Source: Mycolicibacterium septicum DSM 44393 (GTDB taxonomy: Bacteria > Actinomycetota > Actinomycetes > Mycobacteriales > Mycobacteriaceae). From it: 64,000 nucleotides of DNA. The notes beneath the pieces were generated by a model that saw only the letters and a program-made list of their open reading frames with translations, was not told the DNA's origin and did not search any database. How positions within the stretch are numbered: position 1 is the stretch's first letter; each line of letters begins with the position of its first letter. The position numbers were made by a program, and so were the translations under genes. This document shows positions 17,224 through 25,049 of the stretch, in pieces. The stretch is taken from NCBI RefSeq assembly GCF_000455325.1, contig NZ_HG322953.1, positions 715,490-779,489 of the forward strand. The letters run 5' to 3'.

Positions 17224-17655
17224 ATGTTTCTGGGTACCTACACGCCCAAGCTCGACGACAAGGGGCGGCTCACGTTGCCCGCCAAGTTCCGCGACGCACT
17301 GGCAGGAGGGTTGATGGTCACCAAGGGCCAAGATCACAGCCTGGCCGTGTATCCGCGCGACGAGTTCGAAAAGGTCGCCCGGCGCGCTGCTGACGCATCG
17401 CGCAGGAACCCCGACGCTCGGGCGTTCCTACGTAACTTGGCGGCCGCCACCGATGAGCAGCATCCCGACGCGCAGGGCCGGATCACCCTGTCGGCGGACC
17501 ACCGTCGCTACGCGAGCCTGTCCAAGGAGTGCGTGGTGATCGGGTCGGTCGACTATCTGGAGATCTGGGACTCAGAAGCCTGGCAGGAGTACCAGCAGAA
17601 CCACGAAGAGAACTTCTCCGCGGCCACCGATGAAGCTCTGCGCGACATCCTCTGA
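17224..17655 (+). CDS. mraZ: Transcriptional regulator MraZ
   Basis: Protein of 143 residues made of two SpoVT-AbrB-like (MraZ) domains, each with the D-x-x-G-R signature: KLDDKGRLTLPAKF at residues 9-22 and DAQGRITLSADHRRYA near 81-96. The ATG at 17224 has GGGAGGTG upstream and starts MFLGTYTPK, the usual MraZ start. MraZ forms a ring-shaped oligomer that binds direct repeats in its own promoter and controls the dcw cluster. The repeat arrays upstream fit this. It is followed by the structured RNA and rsmH. Confidence 0.95.
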   Translation: MFLGTYTPKLDDKGRLTLPAKFRDALAGGLMVTKGQDHSLAVYPRDEFEKVARRAADASRRNPDARAFLRNLAAATDEQHPDAQGRITLSADHRRYASLSKECVVIGSVDYLEIWDSEAWQEYQQNHEENFSAATDEALRDIL

Positions 17656-17711
17656 TGCGACCCATCAACCGGCGGCTGGCCTGGACCTAGCCCGTGCAGC
17701 GAGGCCTCTGC

Positions 17712-17785
17712 CCGAATTGGCCCTGGCGTACTTCCCCAACGCCAGGTCCGTTAATTCGGACAGAGACCCCGGTGCAGGGGCCAAT
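17712..17785 (+). promoter_or_regulatory. Structured leader RNA between mraZ and rsmH (mraW RNA motif candidate)
   Basis: Closing stem ATTGG (17716-17720)/CCAAT (17781-17785) encloses three hairpins: CCTGGCGT/ACGCCAGG (17722-17729 with 17739-17746), GTCCG/CGGAC (17746-17750 with 17757-17761) and CCCC/GGGG (17767-17770 with 17777-17780). A competing pairing, CCGAATT (17712-17718) with AATTCGG (17753-17759), is also perfect and excludes the closing stem and second hairpin. The position directly before the ribosome site CGGAGG of rsmH matches the mraW RNA motif described for actinobacteria. Covariance was not tested. Confidence 0.7.
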
Positions 17786-17806
17786 CCGAGCGGAGGTGTT
17801 TCAGCG

Positions 17807-18841
17807 GTGCCAGATTCCCCAGATCAGCCAGACTCCCAGGACCGCGAGGAACCCCAAGGCGCGGACTCCGATGGATACGGCCACGTCCCGGTCCTCCTCG
17901 ACCGCTGCGTCGAGCTGCTGGCTCCCGCACTCACCCGCCGCCACGCCGACGGGGCGGACGCGGTTCTGGTGGACGCCACCCTCGGTGCGGGCGGCCACTC
18001 CGAACGCTTTCTGACCGACTTTCCCGGCTTGCAGGTCATCGGCCTGGACCGCGACCCCAATGCGCTCGGCATCGCCGGCGCCCGCCTTGCCCCGTTCGGC
18101 GACCGGATGCGGGCGGTGCGGACCCGCTACGACGGAATTGCCGGGGCAATCGCGGAATCGGGTTTCCGTCAGATCGACGGAGTGCTGTTCGACCTCGGTG
18201 TGTCCTCGATGCAGCTGGATCAGACCGAACGCGGCTTCTCCTACTCCGCGGACGCACCACTGGACATGCGGATGGATCCCGACGCGCCGCTGACCGCCGC
18301 TGACATCCTCAACACCTGGGACGCCAAGTCGATCGCCCGGGTTCTGCGGGATTACGGCGAGGAGCGCTTCGCCGGCCGGATCGCCGACAAGGTGGTCAAA
18401 CGGCGTGCACAGCAACCGTTTTCCACTACCGGAGAGCTGGTGGAGTTGCTGTACGAGGCGATCCCGGCGCCGGCGCGCCGCACCGGAGGACATCCGGGCA
18501 AGCGGACTTTCCAGGCGTTGCGGGTCGCGGTCAACGGCGAATTGGATTCGCTGCGTGCTGCGCTGCCCGCCGCGCTGGCCGCGTTGACCGACGGCGGACG
18601 GATCGTGGTGATGTCCTACCAGTCGCTTGAGGACCGGATCGTCAAGCAGGCGTTCGCCGCGGCCACCGCATCACGGACCCCGCCCGGCCTGCCCATCGAA
18701 TTGCCAGGCCACGAACCCGAATTCGTCACGTTGACCCGCGGTGCCGAGAAGGCCCGCCAAGTTGAGATCGATCGCAATCCGCGTAGCGCTCCGGTGCGGC
18801 TGCGGGCACTGGAAAAGGTGGGGGAAGGGGGCAACTCATGA
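17807..18841 (+). CDS. rsmH: 16S rRNA (cytosine(1402)-N(4))-methyltransferase RsmH (MraW)
   Basis: SAM-dependent methyltransferase of 344 residues from GTG 17807, which has CGGAGG 10 bases upstream. It methylates N4 of C1402 in 16S rRNA. Signature elements are GHVPVLLDRCVELL, LVDATLGAGGHSERFL (SAM-binding motif I), GLDRDPNAL, GVLFDLGVSSMQLD and GGHPGKRTFQALRVAVNGELD, ending in SYQSLEDRIVK. The frame stays open upstream to 17630. That extension, containing YFPNARSVNSDRD, would translate the structured RNA; I recall the annotated M. tuberculosis protein including a similar stretch. The later start is favoured by its ribosome site. ATGA overlap with ftsL. Confidence 0.9.
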   Translation: MPDSPDQPDSQDREEPQGADSDGYGHVPVLLDRCVELLAPALTRRHADGADAVLVDATLGAGGHSERFLTDFPGLQVIGLDRDPNALGIAGARLAPFGDRMRAVRTRYDGIAGAIAESGFRQIDGVLFDLGVSSMQLDQTERGFSYSADAPLDMRMDPDAPLTAADILNTWDAKSIARVLRDYGEERFAGRIADKVVKRRAQQPFSTTGELVELLYEAIPAPARRTGGHPGKRTFQALRVAVNGELDSLRAALPAALAALTDGGRIVVMSYQSLEDRIVKQAFAAATASRTPPGLPIELPGHEPEFVTLTRGAEKARQVEIDRNPRSAPVRLRALEKVGEGGNS

Positions 18842-19977
18842 AGGTGAAGCGACCCGAACAGCTGCGGGAGTCAGATCGCAGGCGTCCGGTGCGTCAACCC
18901 GCGCGAGGGGGCGCGCGGCGCACCGAACAGGCACCGCCGCGCAAGCGCCGGCCGGGTTCCGAGCAGCGCCCCGCGCGCACCGCGCCGGGTACCGGACCGA
19001 TTCAGCGGCCGGGCACCCGTCCGGCCCGCCCCAAGAGCGCCAGTCAGGCCAAGGCCCGGGCGAAGGCTCGTAAGGCCAAGGCTCCCAAGGTTGTCCGCCC
19101 GCCACTGCGGGTCCGGTTGCGGGAACGCATGCTGGTCCGGCTCGCCTCGATCGAGCTCAATCCGCGGGTCCTGATCTCCCGGGTCCCGTTCGTCGTCCTG
19201 GTGATCGCGGCGTTGGGCCTCGGACTCGCGGTCACCCTGTGGCTGTCCACCGGTTCGGCCGAGCGGTCCTACCAGCTGGGTCACGCTCGCCAGGTGAATC
19301 AGGGTCTGATGCAACAGAAAGAGGCGCTGGAGCGCGATGTGCTCGAAGCGCAGGCTGCTCCGGCGCTGGCCGAATCTGCCCGCAACCTGGGCATGATCCC
19401 GTCGCGCGACACCGCGCACCTGGTGCAGGACGCGACTGGCAACTGGACCGTCGTCGGCACCCCGAAGCCCGCCGAAGGCGTCCCGCCACCCCCGCTGAAC
19501 ACGCCGCTGCCCGAGGAGGCCCCGCCGGCCCCGCCTGCGCCCCCGGCACCCAGGGTGCTCGATCCGCGCGAGTTGACTGTGCGGACGCCGAGCGCGGGTT
19601 CCCCTGTCGTACCGGGTGTTCCGGTCCCGCAGGCCGATGTGCTCCACGGCCTGCCGGGAGCCGTACCGCCGGTGCCCGGGCCGGTACCGGCTGCTCCCGC
19701 GCCTGACGTGCTCGCGGCTCCCGCCCCGGCGGTCGCCGACCCCGCGCAACAGGCGCCGGTACCGATGCATCTGCCCGGTGTGCCGACCGCGCCCGGTCCG
19801 GCAGTCGCCCAGGCACTTCCGGCTCAGCCGGAACCGGTGGCTCCCGCCCCGGCTCCGGCCGCACCGGCGCAGGCTGCGCCAGGACCCGCTGTCCCGCTGG
19901 AGCAGTTCAGCCCACCCGCGGCGCCCGCAGCACATGTCCCGGCCGTTGCCGTCAACGCCCCGGCGCCCGCGGCATGA
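18838..19977 (+). CDS. ftsL: FtsL-like divisome protein with long Pro/Ala-rich C-terminal region (Rv2164c-type)
   Basis: Bitopic membrane protein of 379 residues. A strongly basic cytoplasmic N terminus (residues 1-115) is followed by one transmembrane helix (VPFVVLVIAALGLGLAVTLWL, about 120-140). A short periplasmic heptad-like segment (QVNQGLMQQKEALERDVLEAQ) follows, then about 190 residues rich in Pro, Ala and Val. The helix plus coiled coil directly before pbpB is the FtsL arrangement, and the M. smegmatis orthologue has been treated as FtsL. The proline-rich tail is a mycobacterial feature and probably spans periplasm or wall. Coupled by ATGA overlaps on both sides. Confidence 0.75.
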   Translation: MKVKRPEQLRESDRRRPVRQPARGGARRTEQAPPRKRRPGSEQRPARTAPGTGPIQRPGTRPARPKSASQAKARAKARKAKAPKVVRPPLRVRLRERMLVRLASIELNPRVLISRVPFVVLVIAALGLGLAVTLWLSTGSAERSYQLGHARQVNQGLMQQKEALERDVLEAQAAPALAESARNLGMIPSRDTAHLVQDATGNWTVVGTPKPAEGVPPPPLNTPLPEEAPPAPPAPPAPRVLDPRELTVRTPSAGSPVVPGVPVPQADVLHGLPGAVPPVPGPVPAAPAPDVLAAPAPAVADPAQQAPVPMHLPGVPTAPGPAVAQALPAQPEPVAPAPAPAAPAQAAPGPAVPLEQFSPPAAPAAHVPAVAVNAPAPAA

Positions 19978-21899
19978 ATCGCCGCCCGGGCCGCCAGGGT
20001 CAGTCGCCGAAGCAGCAGGGGGCCAAGAAGGCCTCGCCCGGGCCGGGGCACGAGGCCCGCGTCCGCCGTACCAGGGTTGCCGCCGAAACCGGTTTGCGCA
20101 GCTCGTCTTTCGTGTTCCGGCACCGCGCCGGAAACCTGGTGATGCTGTCGGTGCTGGTGATTGCCGCCGTGCAGTTGTTCAGTCTGCAGGTGCCGAGAGC
20201 GGCGGGTCTGCGCGCCGAGGCGGCCAGCCAGCTCAAGGTCACCGATGTGAACCCGGCCATGCGGGGCAGCATCGTCGACCGCAACGATGACAAGCTGGCG
20301 TTCACCATCGAGGCCAAGGCGCTGACGTTCCAGCCGGTCCGGGTCCGCAAGCAACTCGCGGAGGCCAAGGCCAAGTCCAGTGAGGCCCCCGATCCGGATC
20401 ACCGGCTCACCGAGATCGCCAAGGAGATCTCGACCCGGCTCGACAACCGGCCCGATTTCAAGACCGTGCTCAAGAAGCTCAGGAGCAACGAGACTTTCGT
20501 GTACCTGGCCCGTGCGGTCGATCCCGCGGTCGCCGGCGCGATCATGGACAAGTTCCCCGAGGTCGGTGCCGAGCGCCAGGATCTGCGGCAGTACCCGGGT
20601 GGTTCGCTGGCGGCCAACATCGTCGGCGGGATCGACTGGGACGGCCACGGCCTGCTCGGGCTGGAGGATTCGCTCGACGCCGCGTTGGCCGGTTCCGACG
20701 GCTCGGTCACCTATGACCGCGGTTCGGACGGCGTGGTGATCCCCGGTAGCTACCGCAACCGGCACGACGCGGTCAACGGGTCCACGGTGCAGCTGACGCT
20801 TGACGACGACATCCAGTACTACGTCCAGCAGCAGGTGCAGCAGGCCAAGGATGCCTCGGGGGCCAAGAACGTCTCCGCGGTGGTACTCGATGCCAAAACC
20901 GGTGAGGTGCTGGCGATGTCGAACGACAACACGTTCGATCCGAGCCAGGACCTCGGTCGGCAGGAGAGCCGGCAGATGGGCAACCTGCCGGTGTCCTCGC
21001 CGTTCGAGCCCGGTTCGGTGAACAAGATCATCACGGCCTCCGCCGCGATCGAGTACGGGCTGGCCAATCCGGACGAGGTGCTCCAGGTGCCCGGCTCGAT
21101 CGACATGGGCGGGGTCACCGTCCGCGACGCGTGGAACCACGGCGTGATGCCCTACACCATGACCGGCGTGTTCGGGAAGTCGTCCAACGTCGGAACCCTG
21201 ATGCTGGCGCAGCGGGTCGGCCCGGATCGGTTCTACGACATGGTCCGCCGGTTCGGGCTCGGTCAGCGCACCGGTGTCGGCCTGCCCGGTGAGAGCGGGG
21301 GCCTGGTGCCGCCCATCGATCAGTGGTCGGGCAGCTCGTTCTCCAACCTGCCGATCGGGCAGGGTCTTTCGATGACGCTGCTGCAGATGACCGGGATGTA
21401 CCAGACCATCGCCAACGACGGGGTGCGCATGCCGCCCCGCATCATCAAGTCCACCATCGCGCCGGATGGCACACGTACCGATGAGCCGCGGCCGGAAGGT
21501 GTTCGGGTGGTGACACCGGAGACCGCCCGCACGGTGCGAAACATGTTCCGCGCCATCGTGCAGCGTGACCCGATGGGCGCCCAGCAGGGCACCGGTCCAC
21601 AGGCCGCGGTCGAGGGCTATCAGATCGCGGGGAAGACCGGAACGGCGCAGCAGATCAATCCGGCATGCGGCTGCTACTACGACGACGTCTACTGGATCAC
21701 GTTCGCGGGCATGGCGCCTGCCGACGATCCGCGCTACGTCGTCGGGATCATGATGGACGCACCGCACCGCGCGGCCGACGGGGCACCTGGTTCCTCGGCG
21801 GCGCCGTTGTTCCACAACATCGCGTCGTGGTTGCTGCAGCGTCACAACGTTCCGTTGTCGGCGGATCCGGGGCCGCGGCTGACCCTGCAGGCGACCTGA
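19974..21899 (+). CDS. pbpB: Penicillin-binding protein PbpB (FtsI), septal transpeptidase
   Basis: Class B penicillin-binding protein of 641 residues. A cytoplasmic basic tail, one membrane helix (about 50-68) and the pedestal domain (AAQL-type VNPAMRGSIVDRNDDKLAF) are followed by the transpeptidase domain. The catalytic S-x-x-K is SVNK at 348-351 in FEPGSVNKIIT; the S-x-N motif is in GKSSNVGTL near 402; KTGTAQQ is near 555. It crosslinks peptidoglycan at the septum with FtsW. In M. tuberculosis PE_PGRS38 and small genes separate pbpB from murE; here only 52 bases do. Confidence 0.95.
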   Translation: MNRRPGRQGQSPKQQGAKKASPGPGHEARVRRTRVAAETGLRSSSFVFRHRAGNLVMLSVLVIAAVQLFSLQVPRAAGLRAEAASQLKVTDVNPAMRGSIVDRNDDKLAFTIEAKALTFQPVRVRKQLAEAKAKSSEAPDPDHRLTEIAKEISTRLDNRPDFKTVLKKLRSNETFVYLARAVDPAVAGAIMDKFPEVGAERQDLRQYPGGSLAANIVGGIDWDGHGLLGLEDSLDAALAGSDGSVTYDRGSDGVVIPGSYRNRHDAVNGSTVQLTLDDDIQYYVQQQVQQAKDASGAKNVSAVVLDAKTGEVLAMSNDNTFDPSQDLGRQESRQMGNLPVSSPFEPGSVNKIITASAAIEYGLANPDEVLQVPGSIDMGGVTVRDAWNHGVMPYTMTGVFGKSSNVGTLMLAQRVGPDRFYDMVRRFGLGQRTGVGLPGESGGLVPPIDQWSGSSFSNLPIGQGLSMTLLQMTGMYQTIANDGVRMPPRIIKSTIAPDGTRTDEPRPEGVRVVTPETARTVRNMFRAIVQRDPMGAQQGTGPQAAVEGYQIAGKTGTAQQINPACGCYYDDVYWITFAGMAPADDPRYVVGIMMDAPHRAADGAPGSSAAPLFHNIASWLLQRHNVPLSADPGPRLTLQAT

Positions 21900-21951
21900 C
21901 CGCGATAGTCGTGGGTGGTGCGGTCGGCGGACCGCAGATGGGTACTGTGGC

Positions 21952-23526
21952 ATGGCCATGAAGCTGCGTCCCAGCCGTCCCGCCGGCCAATACCTTCTGC
22001 CGCTCGCCGAACAGGTCCAAGCGGTATCCGCTAGCGGAAATCCCCTGCCGGAACTTCGGGTGACAGGCGTGACCCTGCGCGGTCAGGATGCCCAGCCGGG
22101 AGATCTGTTCGCCGCGCTCCCGGGCGCGGCGGTGCATGGTGCGCGCTATGCGGCGGACGCGGTCGCCGCCGGTGCGGTGGCGGTGCTCACAGACGCTGCC
22201 GGCGCCGCCGAACTCGATGGCCTCGACGTCCCGATCCTGATCCATCCCGACCCCCGCTCGGTGCTCGGTGAGGTGGCGGCCGAGGTGTACGGGCGTCCGT
22301 CGGAGCGGCTGACCGTGATCGGGGTGACCGGAACCTCGGGGAAGACCACCACGACGTATCTGGTGGAGGCCGGCTTGCGGGCCGCTGGCCGGGTGGCCGG
22401 ACTGATCGGCACCGTCGGGGTGCGGATCGCCGGACGCGATCTGCCGAGTGCGCTGACCACACCCGAGGCGCCGGATCTGCAGGCGCTGCTGGCCGTGATG
22501 GTCGAGGGCGGCGTCGACACCGTGGTCATGGAGGTGTCGAGCCACGCGCTGACTCTGGGCCGCGTCGACGGGATCCGGTTCGCACTCGGTGGGTTCACCA
22601 ACCTGTCGCGCGACCACCTGGATTTCCATCCCACGATGGAGGACTACTTCGAGGCCAAGGCCCGGCTCTTCGATCCCGCGTCGCGCAACCATGCCGCGGC
22701 CGCGGTGGTCTGTGTCGACGACGAGGCGGGCGTCGCGATGGCCGGCCGGGCCGGGAACGTGACGACCGTCAGTGCCACGGGCGCGCCGGCCGACTGGCAG
22801 GCGCGGGACATCTCGCTGGTCGGCGTCGGATCCCAGGAATTCACCCTCGTCGACCCGGCCGGAATGTCCCACCACCTCGGGATCCGGCTGACCGGCGGAT
22901 ACAACATCGCCAATGCGGCCCTTGCGATCGCGCTGCTGGCCGGGGCCGGGGTGTCGCCCGAGCAGGCCGCTCCCGGGCTGCGTACGGCGACCGTGCCGGG
23001 CCGGCTGCAGCCGATCGACCGCGGGCAGCCGTTCCTGGCTCTGGTCGACTACGCGCACAAGCCCGGGGCGTTGCAGGCGGTGCTCGAGACATTGAGGGCG
23101 AGCGGAGCGACGGGAGAAGACGGCCTCCGCAGCTGCGGCCCGGGCCGCATCGCGGTGGTGTTCGGGGCCGGAGGCAACCGGGACACGGGTAAGCGCGCGC
23201 CGATGGGGCGGGTCGCGGCCGAACTGGCGGATCTCGTCGTGGTCACCGATGACAATCCCCGTGACGAGGACCCGGCAATGATCCGGGCCGCGATCGTGGC
23301 CGGAACCGCCGAAGCGTCCGGAGGCGCCGAGGTCGTGGAGGTCGGCGACCGGCGGGCGGCGATCGACCATGCGGTGGCTTGGGCGGGGCCCGGCGACATC
23401 GTGCTGATCGCGGGCAAGGGCCACGAGAGCGGGCAGACCGGTGGCGGCCAGACCCGGCCGTTCGATGACCGTGACGAGCTGGCGGCGGCGTTGGAGGCAC
23501 TCAAGGCAGGGGAGTCGGGCTCGTGA
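21952..23526 (+). CDS. murE: UDP-MurNAc-L-Ala-D-Glu:meso-diaminopimelate ligase MurE
   Basis: Mur ligase of 524 residues. ATP loop GVTGTSGKTTTTYLVE with Lys near 131; DNPRDEDPAMI near 435, the signature selecting meso-diaminopimelate rather than lysine; GKGHESGQ close to the C terminus. It adds the third amino acid to the peptidoglycan stem in the cytosol. ATG 21952 (a second ATG at 21958 is possible). An insertion of about a dozen residues (RASGATGEDGLRSCGP, nt 23093-23145), which looks like a dispersed GAGCGGAGCGA-type repeat, interrupts the usually compact loop before IAVVFGAGGNRD. The stop overlaps murF. Confidence 0.95.
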   Translation: MAMKLRPSRPAGQYLLPLAEQVQAVSASGNPLPELRVTGVTLRGQDAQPGDLFAALPGAAVHGARYAADAVAAGAVAVLTDAAGAAELDGLDVPILIHPDPRSVLGEVAAEVYGRPSERLTVIGVTGTSGKTTTTYLVEAGLRAAGRVAGLIGTVGVRIAGRDLPSALTTPEAPDLQALLAVMVEGGVDTVVMEVSSHALTLGRVDGIRFALGGFTNLSRDHLDFHPTMEDYFEAKARLFDPASRNHAAAAVVCVDDEAGVAMAGRAGNVTTVSATGAPADWQARDISLVGVGSQEFTLVDPAGMSHHLGIRLTGGYNIANAALAIALLAGAGVSPEQAAPGLRTATVPGRLQPIDRGQPFLALVDYAHKPGALQAVLETLRASGATGEDGLRSCGPGRIAVVFGAGGNRDTGKRAPMGRVAAELADLVVVTDDNPRDEDPAMIRAAIVAGTAEASGGAEVVEVGDRRAAIDHAVAWAGPGDIVLIAGKGHESGQTGGGQTRPFDDRDELAAALEALKAGESGS

Positions 23527-25049
23527 TCGAGATGACCATCGCCAGGATCGCCGACATCGTCGGCGGCGAGCTGGCCGACATCACTGCCGAAGAGGCCGCA
23601 TCCACCCGCGTCACCGGAACCGTCGAGTTCGACTCCCGCGCGGTCGGCCCCGGCGGATTGTTCCTGGCGCTGCCCGGCGCCCGCTCCGACGGACATGACT
23701 TCGCGGCGGCGGCGGTGGCGTCCGGGGCCGCGGCCGTGCTGGCCGCCCGCCCGGTCGGGGTACCCGCGATTGTCGTCTCTCCCGAACCCGGGGCGGCCGA
23801 TGCCGCTTCTGGCGCTTTGGAATTCGACACCGACGGTTCCGGTGCGGCCGTGCTGGCCGCACTGGCCAAGCTCGCGGCGGCGGTGGCCGCCGAGCTCGTC
23901 GCCGATGGCCTGACGATCGTCGGCGTGACCGGATCCTCCGGCAAGACCTCGACCAAGGATCTGCTTGCCGCGGTGCTGGAGCCGCTCGGGCAGGTCATCG
24001 CACCGCCGGGTTCGTTCAACAACGAGCTGGGGCATCCGTGGACGGTGCTGCGTGCCACGCCCGAGACCGACTACCTGATCCTGGAGATGTCGGCCCGGCA
24101 TCCGGGCAACATCGCCGCCCTGGCCGCGATCGCCCCGCCGCAGATCGCCGTGGTGCTCAACGTGGGCACCGCCCACCTCGGCGAGTTCGGCTCGCGCGAG
24201 GCCATTGCCAATACCAAAGCCGAGTTGCCGCAAGCTGTTCCGGCCTCGGGCGTGGTCATCCTCAATGTCGACGACACCGCGGTGGCGGCCATGGCCGCCA
24301 AGACCGAGGCCCGCGTGGTGCGGGTGTCGCGCGAGCCCGGCTCCGAGGTCGACGTGTGGGCCGGACCGGTGGCCCTCGACGATCTGGCCCGCCCGCGGTT
24401 CACCCTGCACGCGAACGGTGGGGAAGTCGAGGTGGCGCTGGCGGTGCACGGCGATCACCAGGTCGGCAACGCGCTGTGCGCGGCGGCGGTCGCGCTGCAG
24501 TGCGGCGCCGGTCTGGACCAGGTGGCCGCGGCACTGGCGGGCGCCGGTCCGGTCTCGCGGCGCCGGATGCAGGTGGGTACCCGCGCCGACGGTGTGACGG
24601 TGATCAACGACGCCTACAACGCCAACCCGGATTCGATGCGCGCCGGGCTGAAGGCACTGGCGTGGATGTCCCGCCAGAGCCCCGGTGACCTGCACGGAAA
24701 GCGGCGCAGCTGGGCCGTGTTGGGCGAGATGGCCGAACTCGGTGACGACGCGATAACCGAGCACGACGCCATCGGACGCTTCGCGGTGCGCTTAGATGTG
24801 TCTCGGTTAATCGTCGTCGGAACCGGGAGGACTATGAACGCCATGCACCACGGCGCGGTGATGGAGGGTTCGTGGGGATCTGAGTCCACGATGGTCGACG
24901 ACGCCGATGCTGCACTGGCCGTGCTGCGGGCCGAGCTGCAGCCGGGGGATGTGGTGCTGGTGAAGGCATCCAACTCGGTCGGGTTGGGTGCGCTGGCGGA
25001 CGCGCTGGTCGCCGCTGAGGACGCAGACGATCGGAATGCCGACCGATGA
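23523..25049 (+). CDS. murF: UDP-MurNAc-tripeptide:D-Ala-D-Ala ligase MurF
   Basis: Mur ligase of 508 residues that adds D-alanyl-D-alanine to complete the UDP-MurNAc pentapeptide. GVTGSSGKTSTKDLL (ATP loop, near 138-150), FNNELGHPWTVL, EMSARHPGNIAAL and NDAYNANPDSMRAGL (MurF signature) are all present. The GTG at 23523 overlaps the murE stop; ATG at 23532 would be three codons later. Near the C terminus a short A/T-rich patch (24787-24840) contains two TTA leucine codons, unusual in this genome. Confidence 0.95.
   Translation: MIEMTIARIADIVGGELADITAEEAASTRVTGTVEFDSRAVGPGGLFLALPGARSDGHDFAAAAVASGAAAVLAARPVGVPAIVVSPEPGAADAASGALEFDTDGSGAAVLAALAKLAAAVAAELVADGLTIVGVTGSSGKTSTKDLLAAVLEPLGQVIAPPGSFNNELGHPWTVLRATPETDYLILEMSARHPGNIAALAAIAPPQIAVVLNVGTAHLGEFGSREAIANTKAELPQAVPASGVVILNVDDTAVAAMAAKTEARVVRVSREPGSEVDVWAGPVALDDLARPRFTLHANGGEVEVALAVHGDHQVGNALCAAAVALQCGAGLDQVAAALAGAGPVSRRRMQVGTRADGVTVINDAYNANPDSMRAGLKALAWMSRQSPGDLHGKRRSWAVLGEMAELGDDAITEHDAIGRFAVRLDVSRLIVVGTGRTMNAMHHGAVMEGSWGSESTMVDDADAALAVLRAELQPGDVVLVKASNSVGLGALADALVAAEDADDRNADR

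Noticed and set aside
19824..21959. 711-codon open frame on the minus strand across pbpB
   Set aside because: It is antisense to a fully conserved pbpB, rich in His/Arg/Gly as expected from high-GC third-position bias, and has no recognisable domain.
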